Shown in pieces: positions 1 to 6,587 of a stretch of DNA of 18,728 nt; positions within the stretch are counted from its first letter, which is position 1, and every line of letters starts with the position of its first letter. The stretch is from GCA-2687515 sp963582805 (GTDB lineage: Bacteria; Pseudomonadota; Alphaproteobacteria; Rhodospirillales; UBA2165). Where the stretch lies: the NCBI GenBank assembly GCA_963582805.1, contig CAUZTZ010000039.1, positions 1-18,728 of the forward strand, in the 5' to 3' direction. The notes under the pieces are model-generated. The model was not told where the DNA came from, ran no database searches, and worked only from the letters and a program-made list of their open reading frames with translations. The position numbers and the translations under genes were made by a program.

Positions 1-453
1 GGATTTGAGATCGATATCCTCGTCCACCTCGATCGCGAACGCCTTAGCCTCCATCAGCTCCCAATAGCTGATGGTCTTGTTGCTGTCCGCTACCCGCACC
101 AGCCCGTCATTGACTTGTAATGCGCCGGCATCCGCTTCCAGCGCCTCCGCGGCCAGGCCCAATAGATGCCGCCTGGCCGTCGCCGCCGCCCGGCGCACCG
201 CTTCGCCCGAGGTTTCCATGGACATGGAGCCCGACGTGATGCCCTCGTTGGGGGCGATGCCGGTGATGGCGATGGGAACATCGATGCGGGCGGGATCGAT
301 ATCCAGCTCCTCCGCCGCGATGGTGGCGACGGCGGTGGATACATGCTGGCCGATATCGACCTTGCCGGACCGCACAGTCAAGCGGCCATCGGCTTCGAAG
401 ACGATCCATTCATCCAGGTTGGGTGCGTTTTGCAGGCTGGGATTACGCGGCAT
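1..453 (-). CDS. Mo-binding subunit of xanthine dehydrogenase/isoquinoline-oxidoreductase type hydroxylase, N-terminal part (partial)
   Basis: The frame is open from an ATG at 453 to the left edge, giving 151 codons of a much longer protein. The translation starts MPRNPSLQNAPNLDEWIVF, followed by GKVDIGQHVSTAVATIAAEE near residues 30-50. This is the N-terminal pattern of the large subunits of IorB/NicB-like molybdenum hydroxylases, which begin directly with a Mo-domain segment; later comes NEGITSGSMSMETSGEAVRR. These enzymes hydroxylate N-heterocycles or aldehydes with water as oxygen donor. The start overlaps the stop of the [2Fe-2S] subunit gene by 11 bp, and an AGGAGGG ribosome binding site lies just upstream inside that gene, so the two are translationally coupled. 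No Tat signal is visible. The molybdopterin-binding residues lie outside the window, so substrate and activity cannot be judged. Confidence 0.85.
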   Translation of the reverse strand, partial: MPRNPSLQNAPNLDEWIVFEADGRLTVRSGKVDIGQHVSTAVATIAAEELDIDPARIDVPIAITGIAPNEGITSGSMSMETSGEAVRRAAATARRHLLGLAAEALEADAGALQVNDGLVRVADSNKTISYWELMEAKAFAIEVDEDIDLKS

Positions 454-937
454 CGGCTTGCCCTCCTGAGATGGCGCCCCGGACCGCCCGCAAAACCCGG
501 TTGTGGGAGCCGCAGCGGCAAAGATGATCGGCGAGGGCATCGCTGATATCGGCATCGCTCGGGCCCGCATTGGATTTCAACAGCGATGCCACGGCGACGA
601 TGATGCCGGGCGTGCAATAGCCGCACTGGGCGGCGTTCTCGGCCATGAAGGCGGCCTGGATGCGGGCCCCGATGGCGTCTTCGGCCAAGCCTTCGATGGT
701 GGTAATCTCGGCGCCTTCGAATTCGGACGCGGCCCGGTTACAGCTTAGCGTATGCTCGCCGTCCACCAGCACCGCGCAGGCGGCGCATTGTTCCAGCGCG
801 CAGCCGATCTTCGGCCCGGTAAGGCCCAGCTCGCCGCGCAGCACATAGATAAGCGGCTTGGCCGGATCGGTGTCTAGTTCGTGGCGCTTGCCATTGACGC
901 GAAGTGTATAGGCTACCATCGGATAATTCGCCCCCAT
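443..937 (-). CDS. [2Fe-2S]-binding subunit of molybdenum hydroxylase (xanthine dehydrogenase family small subunit)
   Basis: This 164-residue protein has the size of the separate iron-sulfur subunits of IorA/NicA/CoxS type. The N-terminal plant-type ferredoxin domain has cysteines 46, 51, 54 and 66, and the C-terminal four-helix domain has CGYC (105, 108) and CRC (140, 142). All eight ligands for the two [2Fe-2S] clusters are present. The usual glycines of the first motif are alanines here (CALEQCAAC rather than CGxGQCGAC). It would carry electrons from the Mo site of the overlapping downstream subunit to an acceptor. No FAD (medium) subunit is visible, as is usual for two-subunit IorAB-type enzymes. 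The start could instead be the ATG at 919 (MVAYTLRVNG), which has a G-rich stretch upstream; the family assignment does not depend on this. Confidence 0.92.
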   Translation of the reverse strand: MGANYPMVAYTLRVNGKRHELDTDPAKPLIYVLRGELGLTGPKIGCALEQCAACAVLVDGEHTLSCNRAASEFEGAEITTIEGLAEDAIGARIQAAFMAENAAQCGYCTPGIIVAVASLLKSNAGPSDADISDALADHLCRCGSHNRVLRAVRGAISGGQADAA

Positions 938-1082
938 TGCCCTTTGTCGTTCACCAAAATCTGCCAGACCGGGACGCGCGCGTCACGCCTTTTTGGCGGA
1001 CGTTGGTAAGCGCCCGGCAATTGTGCTAGCAGAGATAATCCGCGATGTAGCGATGCGAGGCGAAAAAAGGGGGCGGGCGGCC
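938..1082. promoter_or_regulatory. Divergent intergenic region with two adjacent dyads
   Basis: This region separates the minus-strand Mo-hydroxylase genes from the plus-strand FAD oxidoreductase. It holds a perfect 12-bp palindrome, GACGCGCGCGTC, at 973-984. Directly next to it is a 4-bp stem with a T5 loop, CGCC-TTTTT-GGCG, at 986-998. A GATAAT at 1034-1039 resembles a -10 box for the rightward gene, but no good -35 lies at the right spacing. The dyads could be an operator shared by both directions; alternating GC sequence also forms palindromes by chance. Confidence 0.3.
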
Positions 1083-2558
1083 ATGGCCGATACACAAAAA
1101 TATGAGACCGATGTGGCGATCATCGGCGCCGGCGGCGCCGGCATTTGCGCCGGCATCGAAGCGCTGGATGCGGGCGCACGGGTGACAGCCTTTGAATTGG
1201 GCGCGGAGCCGGGCGGCGCGGCGATCACGTCGGGCGGCGGCTGCATGATTGTTGGCACGCCCATGCAAGCCGACCAGGACATCGAAGACAGCCCCGACCT
1301 CGCCTTCAAGGACTGGATGCAATGGGGCGGCGCATCCGCCGACGCGGTCTGGGCGCGCTATTATATCGAACACAGCCTGCACGATCTTTACCACTGGGCC
1401 GAAGGGCACGGCGTCAAATGGATCCAAGTCAGGCAACAGGAGGGCAACTCGGTGGGCCGCTGGCACCGGGCGGAGCTGGGCGGCGCCGGTCTCATGACCC
1501 ACCTTATTGACGCCTTCCGGGCGCGCGGCGGCGAGATTGTCTGCAACGCCGATATCAGCAAAATCAACCAGAGCAACCGGCGCATCGCCGGCGCCCAAGG
1601 CACCGACACGGTTACCGGCAACCGCATCGAAGTTTCCGCCGGCACGACGCTGGTGACGGCGGGCGGCTTCGCGTCCAACCTGGATATGATCCTCCAATAC
1701 CGGCCCGAGCTAAAGGACGACAAAGTCCTCGAAGGCTCGGGGCCTGGTTCCACCGGCAACGGCCACCGGCTGGTCCAGGAATTGGGCGGCTATCTCACCC
1801 ACATGGACCAGATCTGGTTTTATGTCTATGCGACCCCCGATCATCTCGACCCCCAGGAGAGACACGGCCTGGCCTTCCGTCAGGCGCCCGGCTACATCTG
1901 GGTCAATGCCCAAGGCAAGCGCTTCCATAACGAGGCCCGCTCCGGCGGCAATTCCGCCAGCCCGGCGCTTCTGGCGCAAAGCCCGCGCCACGCCTGGGCG
2001 ATCATGGATGCCACCGTCATCGCCGGCCTCGAAATCGCCGATCCATATTACAAGGACGGCGATGAAATGGACGCCGCCAAGCACGCCGCCCTGTATGCCG
2101 ATTCTCCCTTTGTCCATAGCGCCGATACCATGGCCGACCTGGCCGGGCTGATGGGCGTCGATGGGGATGCATTTTTGGGCACCGTGGAGCGCTACAATGA
2201 CGCCTTCGATCGGGGGTTGGAGGCGGAGCCGGAATTCGGCAAGCCGCTGGCCATGTCGAAAAAGCTCGATGCGCCGCCTTTTTACGCCATGCAGATATTC
2301 CCCCTGGCGCGCAAGAATTTCGGCGGCATCAAGACCGACATCCGCTGCCGCGTCCTGGACAAGCATTTCGAGCCCATCGACGGCCTCTATGCGGCCGGCG
2401 AAGTGGCGGGCATGGCCGGCGGTCACATCAATGGCGCCGCCGGGCTGGAAGGCACCATGCTCGGCCCGTCGCTGTTTTCGGGCCGCGTCGCCGGCGGCTG
2501 GGCGGCGGCCGAAGCTGGCCACGGCGACGGCTTTATCGGCCAGCCGAACCGGGATTGA
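1083..2558 (+). CDS. FAD-dependent oxidoreductase, FAD_binding_2 family (fumarate reductase flavoprotein/ketosteroid dehydrogenase-like)
   Basis: The product is 491 residues from the ATG at 1083. A Rossmann dinucleotide motif, VAIIGAGGAGICAGIEALDA, follows about 10 residues in and is closed by an acidic residue (FELG). The C-terminal signature GLYAAGEVAGMAGGHINGA and GLEGTMLGPSLFSGRVAGG is the conserved FAD-contacting end of this family. Members are soluble flavoproteins that reduce or dehydrogenate C-C bonds next to carbonyls (fumarate reductase, 3-ketosteroid dehydrogenase, urocanate reductase); the substrate here is unknown. An upstream in-frame TTG at 993 would add 30 residues ahead of the Rossmann motif. 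I prefer 1083 because the motif normally lies close to the N-terminus and a G-rich ribosome binding site precedes it. The dienelactone hydrolase gene follows after 14 bp, so they probably form an operon. Confidence 0.9.
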   Translation: MADTQKYETDVAIIGAGGAGICAGIEALDAGARVTAFELGAEPGGAAITSGGGCMIVGTPMQADQDIEDSPDLAFKDWMQWGGASADAVWARYYIEHSLHDLYHWAEGHGVKWIQVRQQEGNSVGRWHRAELGGAGLMTHLIDAFRARGGEIVCNADISKINQSNRRIAGAQGTDTVTGNRIEVSAGTTLVTAGGFASNLDMILQYRPELKDDKVLEGSGPGSTGNGHRLVQELGGYLTHMDQIWFYVYATPDHLDPQERHGLAFRQAPGYIWVNAQGKRFHNEARSGGNSASPALLAQSPRHAWAIMDATVIAGLEIADPYYKDGDEMDAAKHAALYADSPFVHSADTMADLAGLMGVDGDAFLGTVERYNDAFDRGLEAEPEFGKPLAMSKKLDAPPFYAMQIFPLARKNFGGIKTDIRCRVLDKHFEPIDGLYAAGEVAGMAGGHINGAAGLEGTMLGPSLFSGRVAGGWAAAEAGHGDGFIGQPNRD

Positions 2559-2572
2559 GGGGGCGCGTTTGA

Positions 2573-3334
2573 ATGCACGAGCGCAGTATCGATATCGGCA
2601 CGGCTGACGGCGCCATGGAGACCTTCATCACCCACCCCGAAACGGGCGGGCCGTTTGCGGCGGTTATTGTCTATATGGACATCTGGGGGGTGCGCGAAGA
2701 GCTGTATGATATCGCCCGGCGCATCGCATCCGTTGGTTATTGCGGCATCGTGCCCGATCTTTATTACCGCGAGGGCAAAAAGCGTTTCGATACAATGGGG
2801 CCGGACGGCAAGTCACTGTCGGTGCATCTTTTGGATGCTGCGGTTCGCGATGAAGCGGTGGCGGTATCGCGCCGGCTCACCGACGCCATGGCCATCCGCG
2901 ACACCAGCGCCATCATCCAATTCCTCTCCGGCGAGGCGCAAATCAGCACGGCTGCCATGGGCGGCGTCGGCTATTGCATGGGCGGGCGCCAAGTGGTGGC
3001 GGTCGCCGGCCATATTCGGGGCTTCCGCGCCACCATGTCCCTGCACGGCACCAATCTGGTGACCGACGGCGAAGATTCGCCGCATCTGTTGGCGCCCAAG
3101 ATCGCGGGCGAGATCTATTGCGGCTTTGGGTCAAAGGATTCTTTCGCGCCGCCGGAACTGATCGCCGCCATGGAGGCGGCTTTTGTGGGCGCCGAAGCGC
3201 AATACCGTTATCGGGTCCACGCCGATGCGGATCACGGTTACGCCCTGCCGGACCGGGATATCCACCATAAACAAGCCGCCAACCGGGACTGGGAAGTCTT
3301 CTTTCCCATGCTGCGGCGGCAGATCGGGTCCTAG
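2573..3334 (+). CDS. Dienelactone hydrolase family protein
   Basis: The protein is 253 residues, the normal length of the family, an alpha/beta hydrolase fold with a cysteine nucleophile. The triad is visible: Cys135 in GVGYCMGG, Asp189 in FGSKDSFAPP and His221 in ADADHGYALP. The N-terminal stretch VIVYMDIWGV is the usual beta strand with oxyanion region. True dienelactone hydrolases open the lactone ring in chlorocatechol-type pathways, but many relatives act on other esters and lactones, so a role on a lactone or enol ester made by the preceding flavoprotein is only an inference. The start has a GAGGGGG ribosome binding site overlapping the end of the preceding gene. No signal peptide is seen, so it should be cytoplasmic. 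Confidence 0.92.
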   Translation: MHERSIDIGTADGAMETFITHPETGGPFAAVIVYMDIWGVREELYDIARRIASVGYCGIVPDLYYREGKKRFDTMGPDGKSLSVHLLDAAVRDEAVAVSRRLTDAMAIRDTSAIIQFLSGEAQISTAAMGGVGYCMGGRQVVAVAGHIRGFRATMSLHGTNLVTDGEDSPHLLAPKIAGEIYCGFGSKDSFAPPELIAAMEAAFVGAEAQYRYRVHADADHGYALPDRDIHHKQAANRDWEVFFPMLRRQIGS

Positions 3335-3341
3335 AATATCC

Positions 3342-3370
3342 TTGCATTTGTTGCGATTTTGTTCTATAAT
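3342..3370 (+). promoter_or_regulatory. Sigma70-type promoter
   Basis: TTGCAT at 3342-3347 and a perfect TATAAT at 3365-3370 are separated by exactly 17 bp in an AT-rich patch just after the dienelactone hydrolase stop. Transcription should start near 3377. The intrinsic terminator at 3411-3441 lies only about 65 nt downstream, so this promoter would make a short RNA or an attenuated leader rather than a message for the monooxygenase gene at 3669, unless there is readthrough. Confidence 0.55.
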
Positions 3371-3376
3371 GTATTT

Positions 3377-3441
3377 TCCTGAATTTCTTAAATAGGACGT
3401 CTCTATAAAAGGCCACCACAGGTTCCGTGGCGGCCGTTTTT
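3377..3441 (+). ncRNA. Candidate small RNA (about 65 nt) or attenuated leader
   Basis: The span runs from the predicted start point of the 3342-3370 promoter to the end of the terminator hairpin and its T tract. It holds no open reading frame of useful length. Its 5' part is AT-rich and largely single-stranded, and its 3' part is the GC-rich hairpin plus U tail, the general layout of a trans-acting bacterial sRNA. I do not recognise a known RNA family. The alternative is that the hairpin is only the terminator of the flavoprotein/hydrolase operon and the promoter match is chance. Confidence 0.3.
3411..3441 (+). terminator. Rho-independent terminator after the dienelactone hydrolase
   Basis: The arms GGCCACCAC (3411-3419) and GTGGCGGCC (3427-3435) form a 9-bp stem with a single A-C mismatch and a 7-nt loop, followed by G and five T. 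Four A residues directly before the stem would give a T tract on the other strand too, so it could work in both directions. It lies about 77 nt past the stop of the hydrolase gene. Confidence 0.75.
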
Positions 3442-3510
3442 GCCATGCGTGTATCGTATAACCGACGGCCCATTTAACCCCACTAAACCGAGACCAAGCC
3501 CCATGAAACC

Positions 3511-3546
3511 CACACCAATCCATACCGAACCATACCAAACCATACC
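3511..3546. repeat. Tandem 10-bp repeats in the intergenic region
   Basis: The unit CATACC(G/A)AAC occurs at 3521-3530 and 3531-3540. It is preceded by a degenerate copy CACACCAATC (3511-3520) and followed by a partial copy CATACC (3541-3546). The period of 10 bp is about one helical turn, so the copies face the same side of the DNA. They lie about 60-95 bp upstream of the likely promoter of the monooxygenase gene. This suggests a phased protein-binding array, but a simple low-complexity expansion is also possible. Confidence 0.55.
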
Positions 3547-3605
3547 TGATTTCTTCGCAAAACATGTCGCACCATCATGCGTCAATTGCATGGCGTTGGC
3601 CCGGC

Positions 3606-3636
3606 TTGCATCGGCTTCTCGCGGCGCGGATACTAT
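3606..3636 (+). promoter_or_regulatory. Possible promoter of the monooxygenase-DUF35-thiolase operon
   Basis: TTGCAT (3606-3611) is followed by GATACT (3629-3634, 17-bp spacing) or TACTAT (3631-3636, 19-bp spacing). This is about 35 bp upstream of the gene start at 3669, which has its own GGGGA ribosome binding site. The match is moderate. Confidence 0.35.
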
Positions 3637-3668
3637 GAGCCGTTTTAGGTATTGGGGACCTTAAAAAA

Positions 3669-4763
3669 ATGAAAGCAGCGTTGTTTTGTACCAGCCGCTA
3701 TATGGGCGCGGCGCCGGAGGGCTGGCCGGTGCCGGCCAACGAATATTCCGCCGAAGTGGCCGAGCGGTCCATGCAGACCACCCTCGAACAATTCGCCCTC
3801 GCCGATCAAGTGGGCTTCGATTGGGTGTCGGTGGCCGAGCATCATTTTGCGCCGTTTTCCCTCAATCCCAATCCCATGGTCATGGCCGGCGCCCTCACGC
3901 AAGTGGTCAAGAACGCCAAAATCGCGCTGCTGGGTCCCGATATTCCGATCCTCAATCCGCTCCGGGTGGCCGAGGAATTCGCCATGCTCGATACCCTGAC
4001 CGGCGGGCGCGTTATCGCCGGGCTGATGCGCGGTACGCCCAACGAATATGTCACCTATAATATCAACCCCACCGAATCCCGTGGCCGCTTCGCCGAGGCG
4101 CTGGAAATTATCCGCATGGCCTGGACCGAAAAGCAGCCCTTCGGCTGGCAAGGGCGCTACTATCAATATCGCTCCATCTCGATCTGGCCGCGCCCGGTGC
4201 AAGACCCGCATCCGCCTATATACATGTCCGCCTCCAGCCCGGAATCGGGCGATTATGCGGCCAAGAACAAACTCGGCATCGGCTTTGCCTTCACCACATT
4301 GCCGCGCGCCGTCACCGCCGCCGATTACTGGCGCAAAAAATCCCGCGAGCATGGCTGGGAGCCGGAGCCGGAAAAAGTGATCTACCGGCTCGGCGTGCAT
4401 GTGGCCGCAACCGACGCGGAGGCGCGCGATGATCTGGCCGCCGGTATGCAGCAGCGCCGGGTCGGGCTGTCGATGGCCAACGCCGCCGTGGAAAAGGCGG
4501 TGGACGAGGCCGGCTATTACGGCCGCGACCGGGACGAGCAGCGCGGCCGGCTGCTGTCCCGTGGCCAGTTGGAGGAGCGCATCGAAAATGGCCAGATTCT
4601 GGTGGGCAGCCCGGACACCGTGGTCAAGCAGATCGAACGCATCAAGAAAGAGCTCAATGCCGGCGTTCTGGATCTGACCCTGGCGGCGCAACTGGGCGAT
4701 AAAACCATGCGCAGTATCGAGCTGCTCGGCACGCAAGTTCTGCCGCGCATGCACGCCATGTGA
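3669..4763 (+). CDS. LLM class flavin-dependent oxidoreductase (luciferase-like monooxygenase)
   Basis: The product has 364 residues, the usual size of bacterial luciferase-like TIM-barrel proteins. Typical elements are FDWVSVAEHHF near residues 50-60, the strand LLGPDIPILNPLRVAEE, then DTLTGGRVIAGLMRGTPNEY around residues 110-130 and PPIYMSASSPES near 185. Such enzymes use reduced FMN and oxygen, or coenzyme F420 in some lineages, to oxidise substrates with C-H, C-S or C=O groups; the substrate is not readable here. It has a GGGGA ribosome binding site and is followed after 10 bp by the DUF35 gene and then the thiolase, so the three are probably one transcript. That context suggests it acts before or after CoA-bound chain cleavage. 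No separate flavin reductase is next to it. Confidence 0.9.
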   Translation: MKAALFCTSRYMGAAPEGWPVPANEYSAEVAERSMQTTLEQFALADQVGFDWVSVAEHHFAPFSLNPNPMVMAGALTQVVKNAKIALLGPDIPILNPLRVAEEFAMLDTLTGGRVIAGLMRGTPNEYVTYNINPTESRGRFAEALEIIRMAWTEKQPFGWQGRYYQYRSISIWPRPVQDPHPPIYMSASSPESGDYAAKNKLGIGFAFTTLPRAVTAADYWRKKSREHGWEPEPEKVIYRLGVHVAATDAEARDDLAAGMQQRRVGLSMANAAVEKAVDEAGYYGRDRDEQRGRLLSRGQLEERIENGQILVGSPDTVVKQIERIKKELNAGVLDLTLAAQLGDKTMRSIELLGTQVLPRMHAM

Positions 4764-4773
4764 GGGATTTGGA

Positions 4774-5169
4774 ATGGCAACCGATCAGCTCGCCGGCAAT
4801 CTTGGCCCCGGCCATGTGATAGAAGCGGAAGGCGGCCTGCGTCTCAAGGGCGGGCGCTGTGCATCCTGCGGCGCGCTGGCGTTTCCCAAGCCGGGTATTT
4901 GCTCCGCCTGCCTATCGGAAGAAATCGCGGATGCGCCCCTGGCCGGGGACGGCGTGCTGTATGCCTTTTCGGTGATCCATGTAGGACGGCAAGCTGATCT
5001 TCCTTATGCGGTCGGTTATGTGGATCTGGCCGACGGCGTCCGCGTCTTTGCCGAGCTAACCCGCACCGACGGCCTTCGTCCCGACATGAAGGTGGCCATT
5101 GAAATTTCAGCGCAAGACGCCGAGGCCGAACGTTACCGGTTTGCCGCTAACCCAGTGGAGGCGGCTTAA
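4774..5169 (+). CDS. DUF35 zinc-ribbon/OB-fold protein, thiolase partner
   Basis: This 131-residue protein has an N-terminal rubredoxin-like zinc ribbon with Cys29, Cys32, Cys43 and Cys46 (CASC and CSAC). A beta-rich OB-fold domain follows (about residues 55-125), including VLYAFSVIHV and LPYAVGYVDLADGVRVFAEL. DUF35 proteins form complexes with thiolase-fold enzymes, for example archaeal acetoacetyl-CoA thiolase/HMG-CoA synthase and the Ltp2-ChsH2 steroid side-chain aldolase, where they help hold the acyl-CoA. Its stop is only 3 bp before the thiolase start, and a GGAGGCGG site inside its 3' end serves the thiolase, so equal production as a complex is likely. It has no catalytic role of its own. 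Confidence 0.9.
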   Translation: MATDQLAGNLGPGHVIEAEGGLRLKGGRCASCGALAFPKPGICSACLSEEIADAPLAGDGVLYAFSVIHVGRQADLPYAVGYVDLADGVRVFAELTRTDGLRPDMKVAIEISAQDAEAERYRFAANPVEAA

Positions 5170-5172
5170 ACT

Positions 5173-6312
5173 ATGCGCCCGGTATCGATCATCGGCGTCG
5201 GCATGATCCCGTTCGGAAAATACCCGGACAAGGACACCGCCGATCTCGCCTGGCCGGCCATCCGCCAAGCCATGGACGATGCCGGCGCGGAGCGGGATGA
5301 TATCGGCATTGCCTATTGCGGCTCGGTCTATGGCGGCATGATGATCGGCCAGCGGACCCTCACCCGGCTCGGCATGACCGGCATGCCGATCATCAATGTG
5401 GAAAACGCCTGCTCGTCGTCATCCAGCGCCTTTCATCAGGCGCATATGGCGGTGGCCTCGGGGGCCTATGACGTGGCGTTGGTGTTCGGCGTCGACAAAT
5501 TGAGCCAGTTCGGCGGCGGCACCATCCCGCTGGTGGACGAAGATTGGGAGATTTCTCAAGGCATGCTGATGCCGGCGCTGTACGCCATGCGCGCCTGCCG
5601 CTATATGCACGAGACCGGATTGACGCAGGAGCAACTGGCCGGGGTTTCGGTGAAGGCGCGCGCCATGGGCGCCAAAAATCCCGATGCCCAGTTCCAAAAA
5701 GACGTCAGCCTGGAAGCGGTGATGAACGCCCGCCCAATCGCCGATCCGCTCACATTGCTGCATTGCTGCCCCACCGGCGATGGCGCCGCCGCCGCCGTTA
5801 TCTGCGCCGCCGAAGTGGCGCATAAATTCGATGCCACGGCAATCAGCGTCTTGGCGTCGGATCTGTGCACAGGCACCTACATGACCGGCTACCGGGATAT
5901 GACGGTGCCGGAGATTACCGTGCGCGGCGCGTTGGAGGCCTACGAAGAAGCCGGCGTCGGGCCCGAAGATATCGACGTCGCCGAAATCCACGATGCGTTT
6001 TCCATCGCCGAGCTCTTGTATTACGAGGCCTTCGGATTTTGCGGGCGCGGCGAGGCGATAGGGCTGTTGGAAGATGGCGTCACCTCTATCGGCGGGGCCA
6101 AGCCGGTCAATCCGTCCGGCGGATTGCTTTCCAAGGGCCATCCCGTGGGCGCCACCGGCATCGCCCAGATTACCGAGATCACCCGCCAATTGCGCGGCCT
6201 ATGCGGCGCCCGCCAGGTGGAAGGCGCCCGCACCGGCCTGGCGCACGCCACCGGCGGCGGCGCCATGGGTATGGACCACGGCGCCTGCTCGATCCACATC
6301 TTGCAGCGCTAG
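5173..6312 (+). CDS. Thiolase-family protein (SCP2/acetyl-CoA acetyltransferase type)
   Basis: The protein is 379 residues, the family length. The nucleophile region reads NVENACSSSSSAFHQA with Cys80. EIHDAF gives His273, NPSGGLLSKGHPVGATG holds the catalytic His323, and the C-terminal glycine loop is HATGGGAMGMDHGACS. The second classic cysteine of biosynthetic thiolases is not in its usual CxG setting, as in SCP2-like members. Because Cys80 and His323 are kept, acyl transfer (thiolytic cleavage or condensation of a 3-ketoacyl-CoA) is plausible; Ltp2-type aldolases, which also pair with DUF35, lack the cysteine. It follows the DUF35 gene in a coupled arrangement. Its TAG stop lies in a CTAG just before the inverted-repeat element at 6321-6587. 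Confidence 0.92.
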   Translation: MRPVSIIGVGMIPFGKYPDKDTADLAWPAIRQAMDDAGAERDDIGIAYCGSVYGGMMIGQRTLTRLGMTGMPIINVENACSSSSSAFHQAHMAVASGAYDVALVFGVDKLSQFGGGTIPLVDEDWEISQGMLMPALYAMRACRYMHETGLTQEQLAGVSVKARAMGAKNPDAQFQKDVSLEAVMNARPIADPLTLLHCCPTGDGAAAAVICAAEVAHKFDATAISVLASDLCTGTYMTGYRDMTVPEITVRGALEAYEEAGVGPEDIDVAEIHDAFSIAELLYYEAFGFCGRGEAIGLLEDGVTSIGGAKPVNPSGGLLSKGHPVGATGIAQITEITRQLRGLCGARQVEGARTGLAHATGGGAMGMDHGACSIHILQR

Positions 6313-6320
6313 AGAATGTC

Positions 6321-6352
6321 AGAGCATTTCCGGACAAATATGAACCATTTGA
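6321..6352 (+). repeat. Left terminal inverted repeat of the MITE-like element
   Basis: It begins AGAGCATTTCCGGACA and pairs with 6555-6587 with two substitutions and one single-base gap. Eight bases (6313-6320) separate it from the CTAG that holds the thiolase stop codon, whereas the right end abuts its CTAG directly. Confidence 0.85.
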
Positions 6353-6554
6353 CCGGGATGATTTTGCCCCGTGGCGAGGAGCGCGCCGCATGGCGATGCA
6401 TTGGCATCGGCAAAGGTGTGCGACGATGTCCACGGGTCAAAAGCACCCGGCCTTCGGTGGGTCAAATCGGCTCCCCGGGGGCGTTGCGGCCCTTGCCCGA
6501 TGCAAAGGCATCGCGCTGCGCACCGCGCCTACCCGGAAAACCGATTTGTTCCCA

Positions 6555-6587
6555 TCAAATTGATTCATATTTGTCCGGAATTGCTCT
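6555..6587 (-). repeat. Right terminal inverted repeat of the MITE-like element
   Basis: Read on the minus strand it begins AGAGCAATTCCGGACA. Its outer end overlaps the TAG stop codon (6586-6588) of the metallo-hydrolase gene. Confidence 0.85.

Larger units (their letters stand above)
6321..6587. mobile_element. MITE-like palindromic element with ~32-bp terminal inverted repeats
   Basis: The ends at 6321-6352 and 6555-6587 are inverted copies matching at about 30 of 33 positions and share the block TTCCGGACAAATATGAA. The interior continues as an imperfect palindrome: 6393-6416 pairs with 6490-6514. Each inner arm also contains its own small hairpin, CGATGC-ATTG-GCATCG at 6394-6409 and CGATGC-AAAG-GCATCG at 6498-6513, and the apex lies near 6447-6466. 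No transposase or credible gene is inside. CTAG tetranucleotides flank it at 6309-6312 and 6586-6589. This is the architecture of a non-autonomous element such as the RIME-like repeats of Rhizobiales. It sits exactly between two convergent genes, where its long hairpin could also end transcription from both sides. Confidence 0.8.

Noticed and set aside
993..1082. A 30-residue N-terminal extension of the FAD oxidoreductase from a TTG
   Set aside because: The Rossmann motif normally begins a few residues from the N-terminus, the TTG lies in a dyad, and ATG 1083 has the better upstream site.
3511..3546. The repeats read as a CRISPR array
   Set aside because: The units are only 10 bp, directly joined without spacers, and no cas genes are present.
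3131..3591. Minus-strand open frames with Trp/Gly-rich sequence over the 3335-3668 gap
   Set aside because: The unusual composition comes from translating the G/T-rich strand of the 10-bp repeats and from the antisense of the hydrolase. There is no ribosome binding site or family match.
3645..4754. A 369-codon minus-strand open frame opposite the first flavin monooxygenase
   Set aside because: The plus strand encodes a full-length LLM protein; the antisense product is His-, Gly- and Ala-rich without recognisable motifs.
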